A stretch of 33,412 nt of DNA from DASXMX01 sp036794395. Its GTDB lineage: Bacteria; Planctomycetota; Phycisphaerae; Tepidisphaerales; Tepidisphaeraceae. The stretch is taken from positions 1 through 33,412 of the forward strand of contig DAIRGS010000046.1 in assembly GCA_036794395.1 (NCBI GenBank). The letters are read 5' to 3'. Within the stretch, counting starts at the first letter, position 1, and every line of letters starts with the position of its first letter. Positions 1 through 7,239 of the stretch are shown here, piece after piece. Under the pieces are notes generated by a model, which saw only the letters and a list, made by a program, of their open reading frames with translations, had not been told where the DNA came from and did no database searches. The translations under genes and the position numbers were made by a program.

Positions 1-107
1 TTTTGTCCGCGTGCTCCATCACGCCTGACAGTCTGCCATCTGCCCCCACAAAGCGAAAATGCAAAATCTTGCTATATCAGCGAACGGCGTACCGAACGGG
101 ATTAGCT

Positions 108-2732
108 TTACGTGACGGTAATTGCGTTCGGGCTTGTGATCGTGTTGTCACCAGGATTCGCGTCATTGAATACGTCGAGTGGATCGAGGTGAATGAGCAC
201 GAAGTAGGTACCGGAAGGAAGAGTGACGAGGACCGTGAATTTGTGCGGTTTGCCGGGCTTTAAATTGACGGGTGTGCTGGACGTAGTCAGCACGATTGCG
301 TCGGCGAGCAACCCGTCGGGGGAACGATCCACATTGAACGCGAGGGATCCAACAGCCGGGATATTGCCGAAATTAGTAACGGTAAACGTGAGCTTCGTTT
401 GGCCATTCTGACCAGGAACGGGGGCATTGGTGAACGTTCCAGCCAAATCGATCCGCGGCTGCTGAATCGACATGACAGTCGTGGAGGCCGCTTCGGCCGC
501 ATTCCCACCGGGATCGACCACGCGACTGATCAGGTAATAAGTTCCGCCGGCGACGGAGGACGGGATCGTCGAAACGTTAAACCTGAAAGAAAGGCGCCCG
601 CGCGGTTTGAGCTTTACAGTCTTCGACGTCGATGAAATCTGAATAGAGTTTGAATCGATATTCGGCGTTGTTGAAAGAAACAATTTGCCTGTGAACATTC
701 CGGGAATTGTCACGTGGCCGCTGTTGGTCACCGTAAGAGTTTGAGCGATACCCGCCTTCTGCCCCGCGACGATCTGGGTTGGCAGACGTCCGCTTATGGT
801 CGGCGATAAAACGGTCCCGGGCGCAACCGAATTCGAAGCGTTGCTGAACCCGTCAGGCAACGACTTACCAATGAGAATTGCGCCAACACGATAGACGTAA
901 GCCGTCCCGACCACGGTGCTCACGTCGGTAAAGCTCGATGCGCCCCAGGCAGGAGCGCCGGCCGCCCCGGCGGTTGTGGGCCCGGAGAAGACCTGGCCGA
1001 CGGTTACAAATGAACCGGCGGCATTGCCATTGGAGCCGGCCGGTGCGCGCTGGACGATATAAGCGAATGAGCTGGCGTCGCCAGTCGTGCTCCAATTCAC
1101 CTGAACCGAGTTGTCCGATTGGGCCTGAACAGTCGGCTGCGCCGGAGTCGGCGGTGGATCGACATTGGAAGTGAACTGGGTCGCGGGGACGAGCGTTGAC
1201 GGGCCGGCTGTACCACCCGCGGTCGGTTCGTGCCAATTCATGCTGAAGCTCCACTGCCCTACCCGGTTGTTTTCTAAAAACACGAAGTCGTAGGCAGTGT
1301 CGGCCGCGAGCGTGATGGGAAACGTCGCAGCCGGGCTTCGCCCATTCACATTCAGCCCCGGATCTGAGCTGACCAATTGGCCATTCACATACAGATATCC
1401 GTCATCATCCGTGGGAGCGACAAATGTGTACTGCCCGGCCAGGTCGGTAGTGACATTGCCTTGAATGAAGGCGGAAAACGCATTGGCGTCAAAAGCGGGC
1501 GCAACAGGAAACTCACTTGAGAAGTCATAGCCGCTGTAGCTGATTTTGGGGAGATTCTCAGTGATGTTCGGCGAACCCTGCCAGAGCTGGCTGTGGAAGA
1601 GATAGGCGGTTGCGCCAAAGTTCGGAGGCACCAGCGCAGTGCTTGCGGCGCTGGCCGAAGAGTCGCCGTTTCCCGAAGCGGAAACTTTGTAATAGTAAGT
1701 GCTGCCTGGCTGCACACTGGCATCCACGAACGACGTGCTTCCGACGACACTTCCGATGGGAGCAAATTGGCCCCCGCTGCCCGTCGCTCGCGTAATCGTA
1801 TAGCCGGCCGCTCCCGAAGCGGCATTCCACGATACCGTCGCGCTTCCGGCACTGAAGCTCGCGGCCACCCCGCCTGGCACGGACGGAGCCGAGCCGACCG
1901 GTGCACTGGGCGTTCCGGTAACGACGAACTCCCGAAAGAAGCTGCTGGCATCGAGAACCAGCAACCGGACAGCCTGAATGTGTTGCGTGAAAGGCTGGCC
2001 AGGCGTGTCATTCACGATCGCCATTTGAACCGAGCCATTGTCGAAGGTCGTGGTTCCACCCGCGGCTTTTGGCACGCGCGTTAATGAAAACCCCTTCCCG
2101 CCGCTGAGCGAAAGAAACTGACTGCTTCCGACTGGTTCGACCAGAACATCGATTGAAAAGATGCTTGATCGCACGTCATGATGGCCGGTGATCAGATCGA
2201 TTTCGGAGAGGTCGTAGCCCCCGGCATTAGCGACCGCTCCGCCGGCCGTGCCGAGATTGTAATCGAAGAAATACGTGTTGTGAGCGAGTTCGGAGATGGA
2301 GTTCGCGTTGTTAGACGGATCGCTTGCGGTGCCGTCGCCAAGGGCGGCCTGATTTGCGCTGGGCGCGGCGAGTACCTGGGTTTGTGTGAGTCCGTTGGTC
2401 AACAGGTTTGTCCCGATCGTTCCACCGGCGCCGGCGTTGGTGGCGACATAATCGGTGGTGGATGGCGTGACGTTGAGAACCAGATCGTTGGCGATATTGG
2501 GCGTGATGGCTGAGGCGTTTGCCCATTCAGAAATACGGGTACCCTGCGAATTGAACCCGGCAACGTACAGCGTGTGGCCAGGCTGGGGCGACATTGTCCC
2601 GCTCACCGAGTCGCCGTAAATGATGGGATCTGCCGGGGCCAGCACGGCTGTGAAAAATGTTCGCGATTCAAGGGTTTCGGCCCGCCAGGTCGTATTGAAG
2701 ACGCGCGTCGCCCTGGCGTAGCTTTTCCACAT
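108..2732 (-). CDS. Secreted multidomain protein with LEPR-XLL-like N-terminus, PA14, two FN3 and CARDB-like domains
   Basis: This is probably a secreted or surface-attached carbohydrate- or matrix-binding protein. I chose the ATG at 2732, just before MWKSYARATR, giving 874 residues; the frame stays open 26 codons further upstream, but that part looks unlike a leader. The N-terminus carries AETLESRTFFTA, close to the planctomycete LEPR-XLL sorting motif. A first fibronectin type III domain lies near residues 284-366. A PA14 domain follows at about 370-505, with the typical segment DDDGYLYVNGQLV. A second FN3 lies at about 525-635, and two CARDB-like beta domains (TLTVTNSGHV, TFTVTNFGN) fill the rest. 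No catalytic domain is visible. It is divergent from the dehydratase at 2998. Domain calls are from pattern recognition; the substrate is unknown. Confidence 0.8.
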   Translation of the reverse strand: MWKSYARATRVFNTTWRAETLESRTFFTAVLAPADPIIYGDSVSGTMSPQPGHTLYVAGFNSQGTRISEWANASAITPNIANDLVLNVTPSTTDYVATNAGAGGTIGTNLLTNGLTQTQVLAAPSANQAALGDGTASDPSNNANSISELAHNTYFFDYNLGTAGGAVANAGGYDLSEIDLITGHHDVRSSIFSIDVLVEPVGSSQFLSLSGGKGFSLTRVPKAAGGTTTFDNGSVQMAIVNDTPGQPFTQHIQAVRLLVLDASSFFREFVVTGTPSAPVGSAPSVPGGVAASFSAGSATVSWNAASGAAGYTITRATGSGGQFAPIGSVVGSTSFVDASVQPGSTYYYKVSASGNGDSSASAASTALVPPNFGATAYLFHSQLWQGSPNITENLPKISYSGYDFSSEFPVAPAFDANAFSAFIQGNVTTDLAGQYTFVAPTDDDGYLYVNGQLVSSDPGLNVNGRSPAATFPITLAADTAYDFVFLENNRVGQWSFSMNWHEPTAGGTAGPSTLVPATQFTSNVDPPPTPAQPTVQAQSDNSVQVNWSTTGDASSFAYIVQRAPAGSNGNAAGSFVTVGQVFSGPTTAGAAGAPAWGASSFTDVSTVVGTAYVYRVGAILIGKSLPDGFSNASNSVAPGTVLSPTISGRLPTQIVAGQKAGIAQTLTVTNSGHVTIPGMFTGKLFLSTTPNIDSNSIQISSTSKTVKLKPRGRLSFRFNVSTIPSSVAGGTYYLISRVVDPGGNAAEAASTTVMSIQQPRIDLAGTFTNAPVPGQNGQTKLTFTVTNFGNIPAVGSLAFNVDRSPDGLLADAIVLTTSSTPVNLKPGKPHKFTVLVTLPSGTYFVLIHLDPLDVFNDANPGDNTITSPNAITVT

Positions 2733-2966
2733 GTTTTGAATTCGACGCACGCGTTGTCTCCCAAAGGCGATTGCTTGGAATGGACAAAATTCACGAACGC
2801 CGCTCATCACGGCCTCGGCCTCCCGATCCAGTCACCCTCTGACCAGCGCAGGCCGCAGCCTACCAATATACCCCTCTTCGCCCTGCTCCGTTAGAATGCT
2901 TCGGATTCACGACCTCGGTGCAGAAGCGGCCCCCCGTTGCCGCTCATCTGACTTGAAAGAGAAACA

Positions 2967-2988
2967 GGGCGGACACGGGGTTCCGCCC
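2967..2988. repeat. Short GC-rich hairpin just before the dehydratase start
   Basis: GGGCGGA at 2967-2973 pairs with TCCGCCC at 2982-2988 around an 8-nt loop, ending 9 nt before the ATG at 2998. No good Shine-Dalgarno sequence is visible for that gene, so the stem occupies the place where a ribosome site would be. It may be a REP-type element or may affect translation. Confidence 0.45.
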
Positions 2989-2997
2989 CCACAAGCC

Positions 2998-4731
2998 ATG
3001 CCAACACAACCCCGCAAAACATACGACTCCTTCCGCAGCGCCCGCTGGATGGCGCCAGATGATCTTCGCTCCTTCGGGCATCGATCGCGGATGAAGCAGA
3101 TGGGTTACGCGGCCAAGGATTGGGAAGGCAAGCCGATCATCGGCATTCTCAACACCTGGAGCGATCTGAACACCTGTCATTCGCACTTGCGCGAGCGCGC
3201 CCAGGAAGTGAAACGCGGCGTCTGGCAGGCCGGCGGCTTCCCCGTCGAAATCCCGGTCATGTCGCTCAGCGAAATGTTCATGAAGCCCTCGGCGATGTTC
3301 TATCGCAACCTCCTGGCGATGGAGGTGGAGGAAACGCTGCGGTGTCATCCGATTGATGGAGCGGTGCTGCTGGGCGGATGCGATAAGACGACGCCGGGAT
3401 TGTTGATGGGGGCGATTTCGATGAACCTGCCGGCGGTTTACCTACCGGCCGGGCCGATGCTCAACGGCAGTTGGAACGGCAAGACCATCGGCTCGGGCGT
3501 GGCGGCGTGGTACTACTGGGCGGAACGGCAGGCGGGGAATATCAGCGAGTGCCAGTGGCGCGGGATTGAAGATGGGTACGCGCGGTCGGCCGGTCATTGC
3601 ATGAGCATGGGTACCGCTTCCACCATGACCGCCATCGCCGAGGCGCTGGGGATGACGCTTAGCGGGGCGTCGTCGATTCCGGCGCCGCACGCGGAGCACA
3701 GCCGGATGGCGACCGAGTGCGGCCGGCGGATTGTGGAGATGGTTTGGACCGATCAAAAGCCAACCGACATTCTCACTCCTGCCGCCTTCGATAACGCGAT
3801 CACCGTGGACATGGCGATCGGGGGATCGACCAATGCGATCATTCATCTGGTGGCGCTGGCCGGGCGGGTGGGGTTCAAATTGCCGCTGGAACGATTTGAT
3901 GAGATTTCACATCAGACGCCGGTGATCGCGAATATTCAGCCCTCGGGGCAGTTCCTGATGCAGGATTTTTATGATGCGGGAGGATTACGCGGGCTGATGA
4001 AGCGGATCGGGCATCTACTGAAGCTGGATTGCATGACCGTGACAGGGAAAACGCTGGGTGAGAATCTGGAGTCGGCGGAGGTGTTTAACGATGAAGTGAT
4101 TTTGCCGCTGAATAAGCCGCTGTTTGAAGGAGGCGGCACATTCATTTTGCGGGGAAACCTCGCGCCCGATGGCTGCGTGATCAAGCCCGCCGCGGCAGAG
4201 AAGCATTTGCTCAAGCACACCGGCCCGGCAGTCGTGTTCGCCAATTACCCCGATCTGAAGGCGCGGATCAACTCCGAAGAATTGAACGTGACGGCGGACT
4301 CTGTGCTGGTCCTGCAATCGGCCGGCCCCCTGGGCGCGCCAGGAATGCCCGAATGGGGAATGCTGCCGATCCCGAAAAAGCTGCTCAAGCAGGGTGTGCG
4401 GGACATGGTGCGGATTTCCGATGCGCGCATGAGCGGGACGAGCTACGGCACGTGCATACTGCATGTGTCGCCCGAGAGCGCGCAGGGCGGCCCGCTGGCG
4501 TTCGTGCGGGATGGGGATTTGATCGAGCTGGATGTCGATGCGCGGAAGCTCAATCTGAAAGTAAGTGATGCTGAGTTGGCGAAGCGCAAGGCCAACTGGA
4601 ACCCGCCGCAGCCAAAATTTGATCGGGGATACGGGGAATTGTTCTGTCAGCAGATGACGCAGGCACACGAAGGATGCGATTTCAAGTTTCTGCACGGCGG
4701 GCGGACTACGCCGGAGCCGGATATCTTTTGA
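2998..4731 (+). CDS. Sugar-acid dehydratase, IlvD/Edd family (L-arabinonate dehydratase type)
   Basis: Members of this family dehydrate sugar acids (or dihydroxy acids) using an iron-sulfur cluster and magnesium, yielding 2-keto-3-deoxy acids. With the ATG at 2998 the protein has 577 residues, about the size I recall for L-arabinonate dehydratase; an open frame continues upstream to 2896 but that part looks non-coding. Cys60 (DLNTCHSH), Cys128 (LGGCDKTTPG) and Cys201 (SAGHCMSMG) are the expected cluster ligands. The catalytic serine segment DARMSGTSYG is present near the C-terminus. The segment MSLSEMFMKPSAMFYRN resembles the sugar-acid branch more than IlvD of branched-chain amino acid synthesis. 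The exact substrate (arabinonate, xylonate, fuconate, galactonate) cannot be fixed. A GC-rich hairpin sits directly before the start. Confidence 0.9.
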   Translation: MPTQPRKTYDSFRSARWMAPDDLRSFGHRSRMKQMGYAAKDWEGKPIIGILNTWSDLNTCHSHLRERAQEVKRGVWQAGGFPVEIPVMSLSEMFMKPSAMFYRNLLAMEVEETLRCHPIDGAVLLGGCDKTTPGLLMGAISMNLPAVYLPAGPMLNGSWNGKTIGSGVAAWYYWAERQAGNISECQWRGIEDGYARSAGHCMSMGTASTMTAIAEALGMTLSGASSIPAPHAEHSRMATECGRRIVEMVWTDQKPTDILTPAAFDNAITVDMAIGGSTNAIIHLVALAGRVGFKLPLERFDEISHQTPVIANIQPSGQFLMQDFYDAGGLRGLMKRIGHLLKLDCMTVTGKTLGENLESAEVFNDEVILPLNKPLFEGGGTFILRGNLAPDGCVIKPAAAEKHLLKHTGPAVVFANYPDLKARINSEELNVTADSVLVLQSAGPLGAPGMPEWGMLPIPKKLLKQGVRDMVRISDARMSGTSYGTCILHVSPESAQGGPLAFVRDGDLIELDVDARKLNLKVSDAELAKRKANWNPPQPKFDRGYGELFCQQMTQAHEGCDFKFLHGGRTTPEPDIF

Positions 4732-4751
4732 ACTAGATCAAAGACGGTTAA

Positions 4752-4913
4752 CCACAGAGATCACAGAGGACACAGAGGAAAACGCAGAGATAAATCAGGC
4801 GCGCGTGATAAGAATACGTGCGGATTAAATGCGTTGCCTCAAATTGCATATTGCCGTCCATCCGTGGTTAAGACTCCTCTCTTTTTGTCCGTGCTCTCCG
4901 TGCCCTCAGTCGT
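4752..4913. repeat. Intergenic CACAGAG-type repeat with a partial inverted arm
   Basis: The gap 4732-5004 holds tandem CACAGAGG-like units from about 4752 (CCACAGAGATCACAGAGGA), and about 110 bp later a looser complementary stretch, CCGTGGTTAAG followed by CCGTGCTCTCCGTGCC, to about 4913. GGTTAACCAC and CCGTGGTTA mark the outer arms. Related structures occur at 7008-7078 and 26974-27150. No gene is seen in this gap. Confidence 0.6.
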
Positions 4914-5004
4914 GAATGGTCCGCGCTGAAATCGATTGTTTCAATCGTACATCTTGGCGGTCGCGTTTTGGACGATTTCCGAGCCGGGTAAATATGCCAA
5001 AGGC

Positions 5005-5604
5005 TTAGTGACCGATGATCGCCATTCCGCATTCGGGACACACGCCGCTGGTATTGCCGGTGAGGTTGTAGGCGCAGGCGGGGCAAAGACCGGAGCAATG
5101 CCGTTGAGTGGGAATGAACACGAAGAGCCACATCCAAACCATCGGAGCAACTGCTGACAACATGCCAATCGACCAGAAGGGAACAAAGTACTTGCGATAA
5201 TCCTGCCACTCGATGTTCGAGGTGTCATGGTTCTGAATTCTTGCCATATGTCTATGGGTCGAACCGAAGCCGCCGGCGTATCTCCAGTCAGGGTCTTCCT
5301 GTTCAGGAGGCGGGGCTACCGGGCCGCTCCCCGGATTTGAGGCGGACGACAGCACTTTCTCTGAAATGTCATCACTACCGGACACGTCGTCCTCAGTTGT
5401 AGACACGACACGTATCGCGGATCGCTCCAACACGAGAACTCCTCGGGAAGCAATGACTCGAATTTGATGAGCCTCAACCCGGGAATCTCTGGAGCCACTA
5501 GCCCATATCTCGGCGACGTGAAAGGACCATGCAGACAACGCCACCGTGGCCAGACAGAGCAGCAGCGACAGGGCAGAGACGAGGGTGAAGAATTTCTGTC
5601 TCAC
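5005..5604 (-). CDS. Membrane protein with C-terminal zinc ribbon
   Basis: Function unknown; 199 residues with a GTG start. An N-terminal hydrophobic segment lies at about residues 5-30 (FFTLVSALSLLLCLATVAL) and a second near 138-165. A four-cysteine ribbon follows: Cys174-x2-Cys177-x11-Cys189-x2-Cys192, with the motif CPACAYNL then NTSGVCPECG. Ribbon-tailed membrane proteins of this kind are frequent in Phycisphaerae genomes. The middle part, about 50-130, is polar and of no recognised fold. The GTG start overlaps the stop of the damaged ribbon frame just upstream (GTGA), so it may once have been coupled to it. Whether the GTG is the true start is uncertain. Confidence 0.7.
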   Translation of the reverse strand: MRQKFFTLVSALSLLLCLATVALSAWSFHVAEIWASGSRDSRVEAHQIRVIASRGVLVLERSAIRVVSTTEDDVSGSDDISEKVLSSASNPGSGPVAPPPEQEDPDWRYAGGFGSTHRHMARIQNHDTSNIEWQDYRKYFVPFWSIGMLSAVAPMVWMWLFVFIPTQRHCSGLCPACAYNLTGNTSGVCPECGMAIIGH

Positions 5605-5717
5605 GCCGTGATCTTAACCTTGCCCTGAATTGAAGTGCCACACTCAGGACACACGCCGCTGGTGTTGCGGGTGAGGTCGTGGCCGGACCAAAGACGGCGC
5701 AGTACCAGCAGAGAAGG
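5601..5717 (-). pseudogene. Remnant of a zinc-ribbon tail, in frame after the stop of the GspC-like gene
   Basis: Immediately after the TAG of the 5718-6065 gene, the same frame continues for 38 codons to a TGA at 5601-5603. The translation contains HDLTRNTSGVCPECGTS, nearly the ribbon tail of the neighbouring 199-residue protein. The first CxxC pair is gone: an alignment by eye to the intact copy shows about 6 nt missing there, leaving LRRLWSG. It looks like a broken duplicate of the ribbon. It has no start codon of its own, so it would be made only by readthrough. Confidence 0.6.
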
Positions 5718-6065
5718 CTATGGCCGCTGTTTCATTGGCTGGGTGGTGGGTGGATGGCCAGCATTAGCGGCATTGCCGGGATTGAGGCTTTCGCCCAATT
5801 TGACGATGCGTTCGGTTCCGTTGCGGTCAATGACGATATGGTCGAGGGCGATCTTCTTAATCTTAAGACGCCCATTGTCCAATTGGACAAGGTCGCCTTC
5901 TGCAAGCCAAGCCGAATCGATCTGGGCCAAGTAATTGGTACCTTCACGCAACACGCTGTGAAGGACAAGGCTCGATCTCGATTCGCGCGTCTGTTGTGCT
6001 TGGCACAGGAAAGGGATTGCGATAACAGTGGCAACACCCATCATCTTAAAGATCATTTTCCTCAT
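5718..6065 (-). CDS. Small secreted GspC/PilP-like protein
   Basis: The protein has 115 residues with a signal peptide, MRKMIFKMMGVATVIAIPF then CQAQ. A clear ribosome site (AGGAG, 8 nt before the ATG) supports the start. The body, residues 35-95, reads as a short beta domain: LREGTNYLAQID, WLAEGDLVQLD, KIKKIALDHIVI, RIVKLGESL. This pattern resembles the homology-region domain of type II secretion GspC or the pilus protein PilP, though identity is low and that call is an inference. It is a paralogue of the protein at 11977, sharing LREG/MREG, LSEGE/LAEGD and IALDHxIV in the same order. No other secretion gene is adjacent. Confidence 0.75.
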   Translation of the reverse strand: MRKMIFKMMGVATVIAIPFLCQAQQTRESRSSLVLHSVLREGTNYLAQIDSAWLAEGDLVQLDNGRLKIKKIALDHIVIDRNGTERIVKLGESLNPGNAANAGHPPTTQPMKQRP

Positions 6066-6116
6066 TGGCGCACTCCTGATTAGATTTGTTCCGATCTTTA
6101 GTACCTTATCAACGCA

Positions 6117-6242
6117 TCAGACTTCCAAGCAGATGTTCTGAGGAAGTCCATTGGTGACGTCCACCGTTTCGACTTCCCAGCACGCCCATTTCGCGGCAAC
6201 CGGCTGCGGCATGTCCGACCCGTATCCCGCCCACTTCGATTT
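6117..6242 (-). pseudogene. Possible C-terminal fragment of a decayed gene
   Basis: A 41-codon frame bounded by stops ends in NGLPQNICLEV. It contains three tryptophans (KSKWAG, KWACWEVE) and reads like real protein. The same frame continues upstream past a TGA as SPGCANWEG before a TAA, which suggests a decayed gene. There is no usable start. The opposite strand is also open here, so coding is uncertain. Otherwise the gap 6066-6321 shows nothing recognisable. Confidence 0.25.
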
Positions 6243-6321
6243 TCATCCCTCCCAGTTCGCGCAACCCGGCGATTATTGGGCGGGGTTTAACATTTGTCGA
6301 AGCGGCTTTAAGTGTTCAAAC

Positions 6322-6364
6322 TTGAAATTTACGCAATATGCGTCAATAATTACGCAATATGCGA
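6322..6364 (+). promoter_or_regulatory. Promoter with two operator-like repeats, leaderless start
   Basis: TTGAAA at 6322-6327 and AATAAT at 6345-6350 make a -35/-10 pair with a 17-bp spacer. A start of transcription about 7-8 nt after the -10 falls at the ATG at 6359, so the mRNA would be nearly leaderless; no Shine-Dalgarno is seen. ACGCAATATGCG occurs twice, at 6331 and 6352, exactly 21 bp (two helical turns) apart. Each copy is a dyad with arms CGCA/TGCG around ATA. The first copy fills the spacer and the second covers the transcription and translation start. This is a natural layout for autorepression by the winged-helix protein encoded next; the binding itself is inferred. Confidence 0.6.
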
Positions 6365-6958
6365 AGGATGCGGTCTCTCGATGCACTGCTCCCCAAGACC
6401 CGCCAGGGAATTCTGGCGGCCTTGCTCGTGCAGCCCGAGAAGGCGTGGTACGTCTCAGAACTGGCGCGTCGCATGGGCGTGCCGTCCTCCAGTCTGCAAC
6501 GCGAGCTGCATCGCCTCACCAAAGCGGGGATACTCAAGAGCCACCGGCAAGGACGGATGGCCTATTACCAGGCTAACGTTGAGGCGCCGCTTTTTCGTGA
6601 CCTTCGCGGCTTGTTTTTGAAGACGGCCGGACTGGTGGATGTTCTTGCCGACGCGTTAAACCCCCTGGCCGCGAAGCTGCGTTTCGTCCTGGTGTACGGC
6701 TCGATCGCAACGGGCAGCGAGCAAAGCGACAGCGACATCGACCTGATGGTAGTCGGCGCCGTGTCGCCGGCGCAACTCGCCCTGCCCCTGCGACACGCAA
6801 GGGAACTTCTCGGCCGAGAGATCAATCCTACCGTTTACACGCCCGCGGAATTCAACAGCAGGCGACTGGCCAAAGATCATTTCCTCACGCGCGTATTGGA
6901 CAAACCCAAGCTGTTTGTGATAGGCAATGGGAGTGACTTGGACAAAGTTGCTGGCTGA
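6359..6958 (+). CDS. Winged-helix DNA-binding domain fused to a nucleotidyltransferase domain
   Basis: The 199-residue protein has an ArsR/MarR-like winged helix at about residues 8-75 (YVSELARRMGVPSSSLQREL for helix-turn-helix, then GRMAYYQ in the wing). A polymerase-beta-type nucleotidyltransferase core follows, with Gly114-Ser115 and Asp126-x-Asp128 (YGSIATGSEQSDSDIDLMVV). Small enzymes of this fold transfer nucleotides to proteins or tRNA, and some (MNT/HEPN) act in toxin-antitoxin pairs, but no HEPN partner is visible here. The DNA-binding half suggests it controls its own promoter, where two repeats overlap the start. ATG 6359 is chosen because the promoter places the mRNA start there; ATG 6368 is an alternative. 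The modified target is unknown. Confidence 0.85.
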   Translation: MRRMRSLDALLPKTRQGILAALLVQPEKAWYVSELARRMGVPSSSLQRELHRLTKAGILKSHRQGRMAYYQANVEAPLFRDLRGLFLKTAGLVDVLADALNPLAAKLRFVLVYGSIATGSEQSDSDIDLMVVGAVSPAQLALPLRHARELLGREINPTVYTPAEFNSRRLAKDHFLTRVLDKPKLFVIGNGSDLDKVAG

Positions 6959-7007
6959 CAGTTCAATTCTTCGCAGCCTGCGCGGGTTTCGGCGACCTTG
7001 GATTGAA

Positions 7008-7078
7008 CCACGGATTACACGGATATCACGGATACAAAAAAATCCTTTTCCCATCCGTGGTATCCGTGCTATCCGTGG
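7008..7078. repeat. CACGGAT-type intergenic stem-loop
   Basis: The left arm at 7008-7033 is three CACGGAT units. The right arm at 7053-7078 is the near-complement, matching at 23 of 26 positions, around a 19-nt loop. Further looser CCGTG units (CCTCCGTGTCTCCGTGCC) lie at about 7131-7155. An open frame runs through this stretch into the next gene, but its translation (GLHGYHGY, VVSVLSVV) is just the repeat. Otherwise the gap 6959-7239 is empty. Confidence 0.75.
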
Positions 7079-7239
7079 TCTCATTTCTTCCATGCCCATT
7101 CCGGATTTGGCCTCAAGCCGTCGAGCGCGCCTCCGTGTCTCCGTGCCTCCGTGGTTGCATCTCTTTTTGGTTGCGGCTCCGCCGCGCTGTGCTCTCTGGG
7201 GCCTCTATGGTTCAATTTCTTTGCGATCGAAGGACCAAC

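Noticed and set aside
3..263. An 86-codon frame at the left edge
   Set aside because: It overlaps the 3' end of the 108-2732 gene and has no recognisable content.
6151..6576. A plus-strand frame through the operator region
   Set aside because: It overlaps the winged-helix gene by more than 200 bp in another frame and crosses the promoter; its start would be TTG or GTG.
7003..7239. N-terminal extension of the glycoside-hydrolase-like gene
   Set aside because: The translation is the CACGGAT repeat, and a good ribosome site and signal peptide start at 7240.
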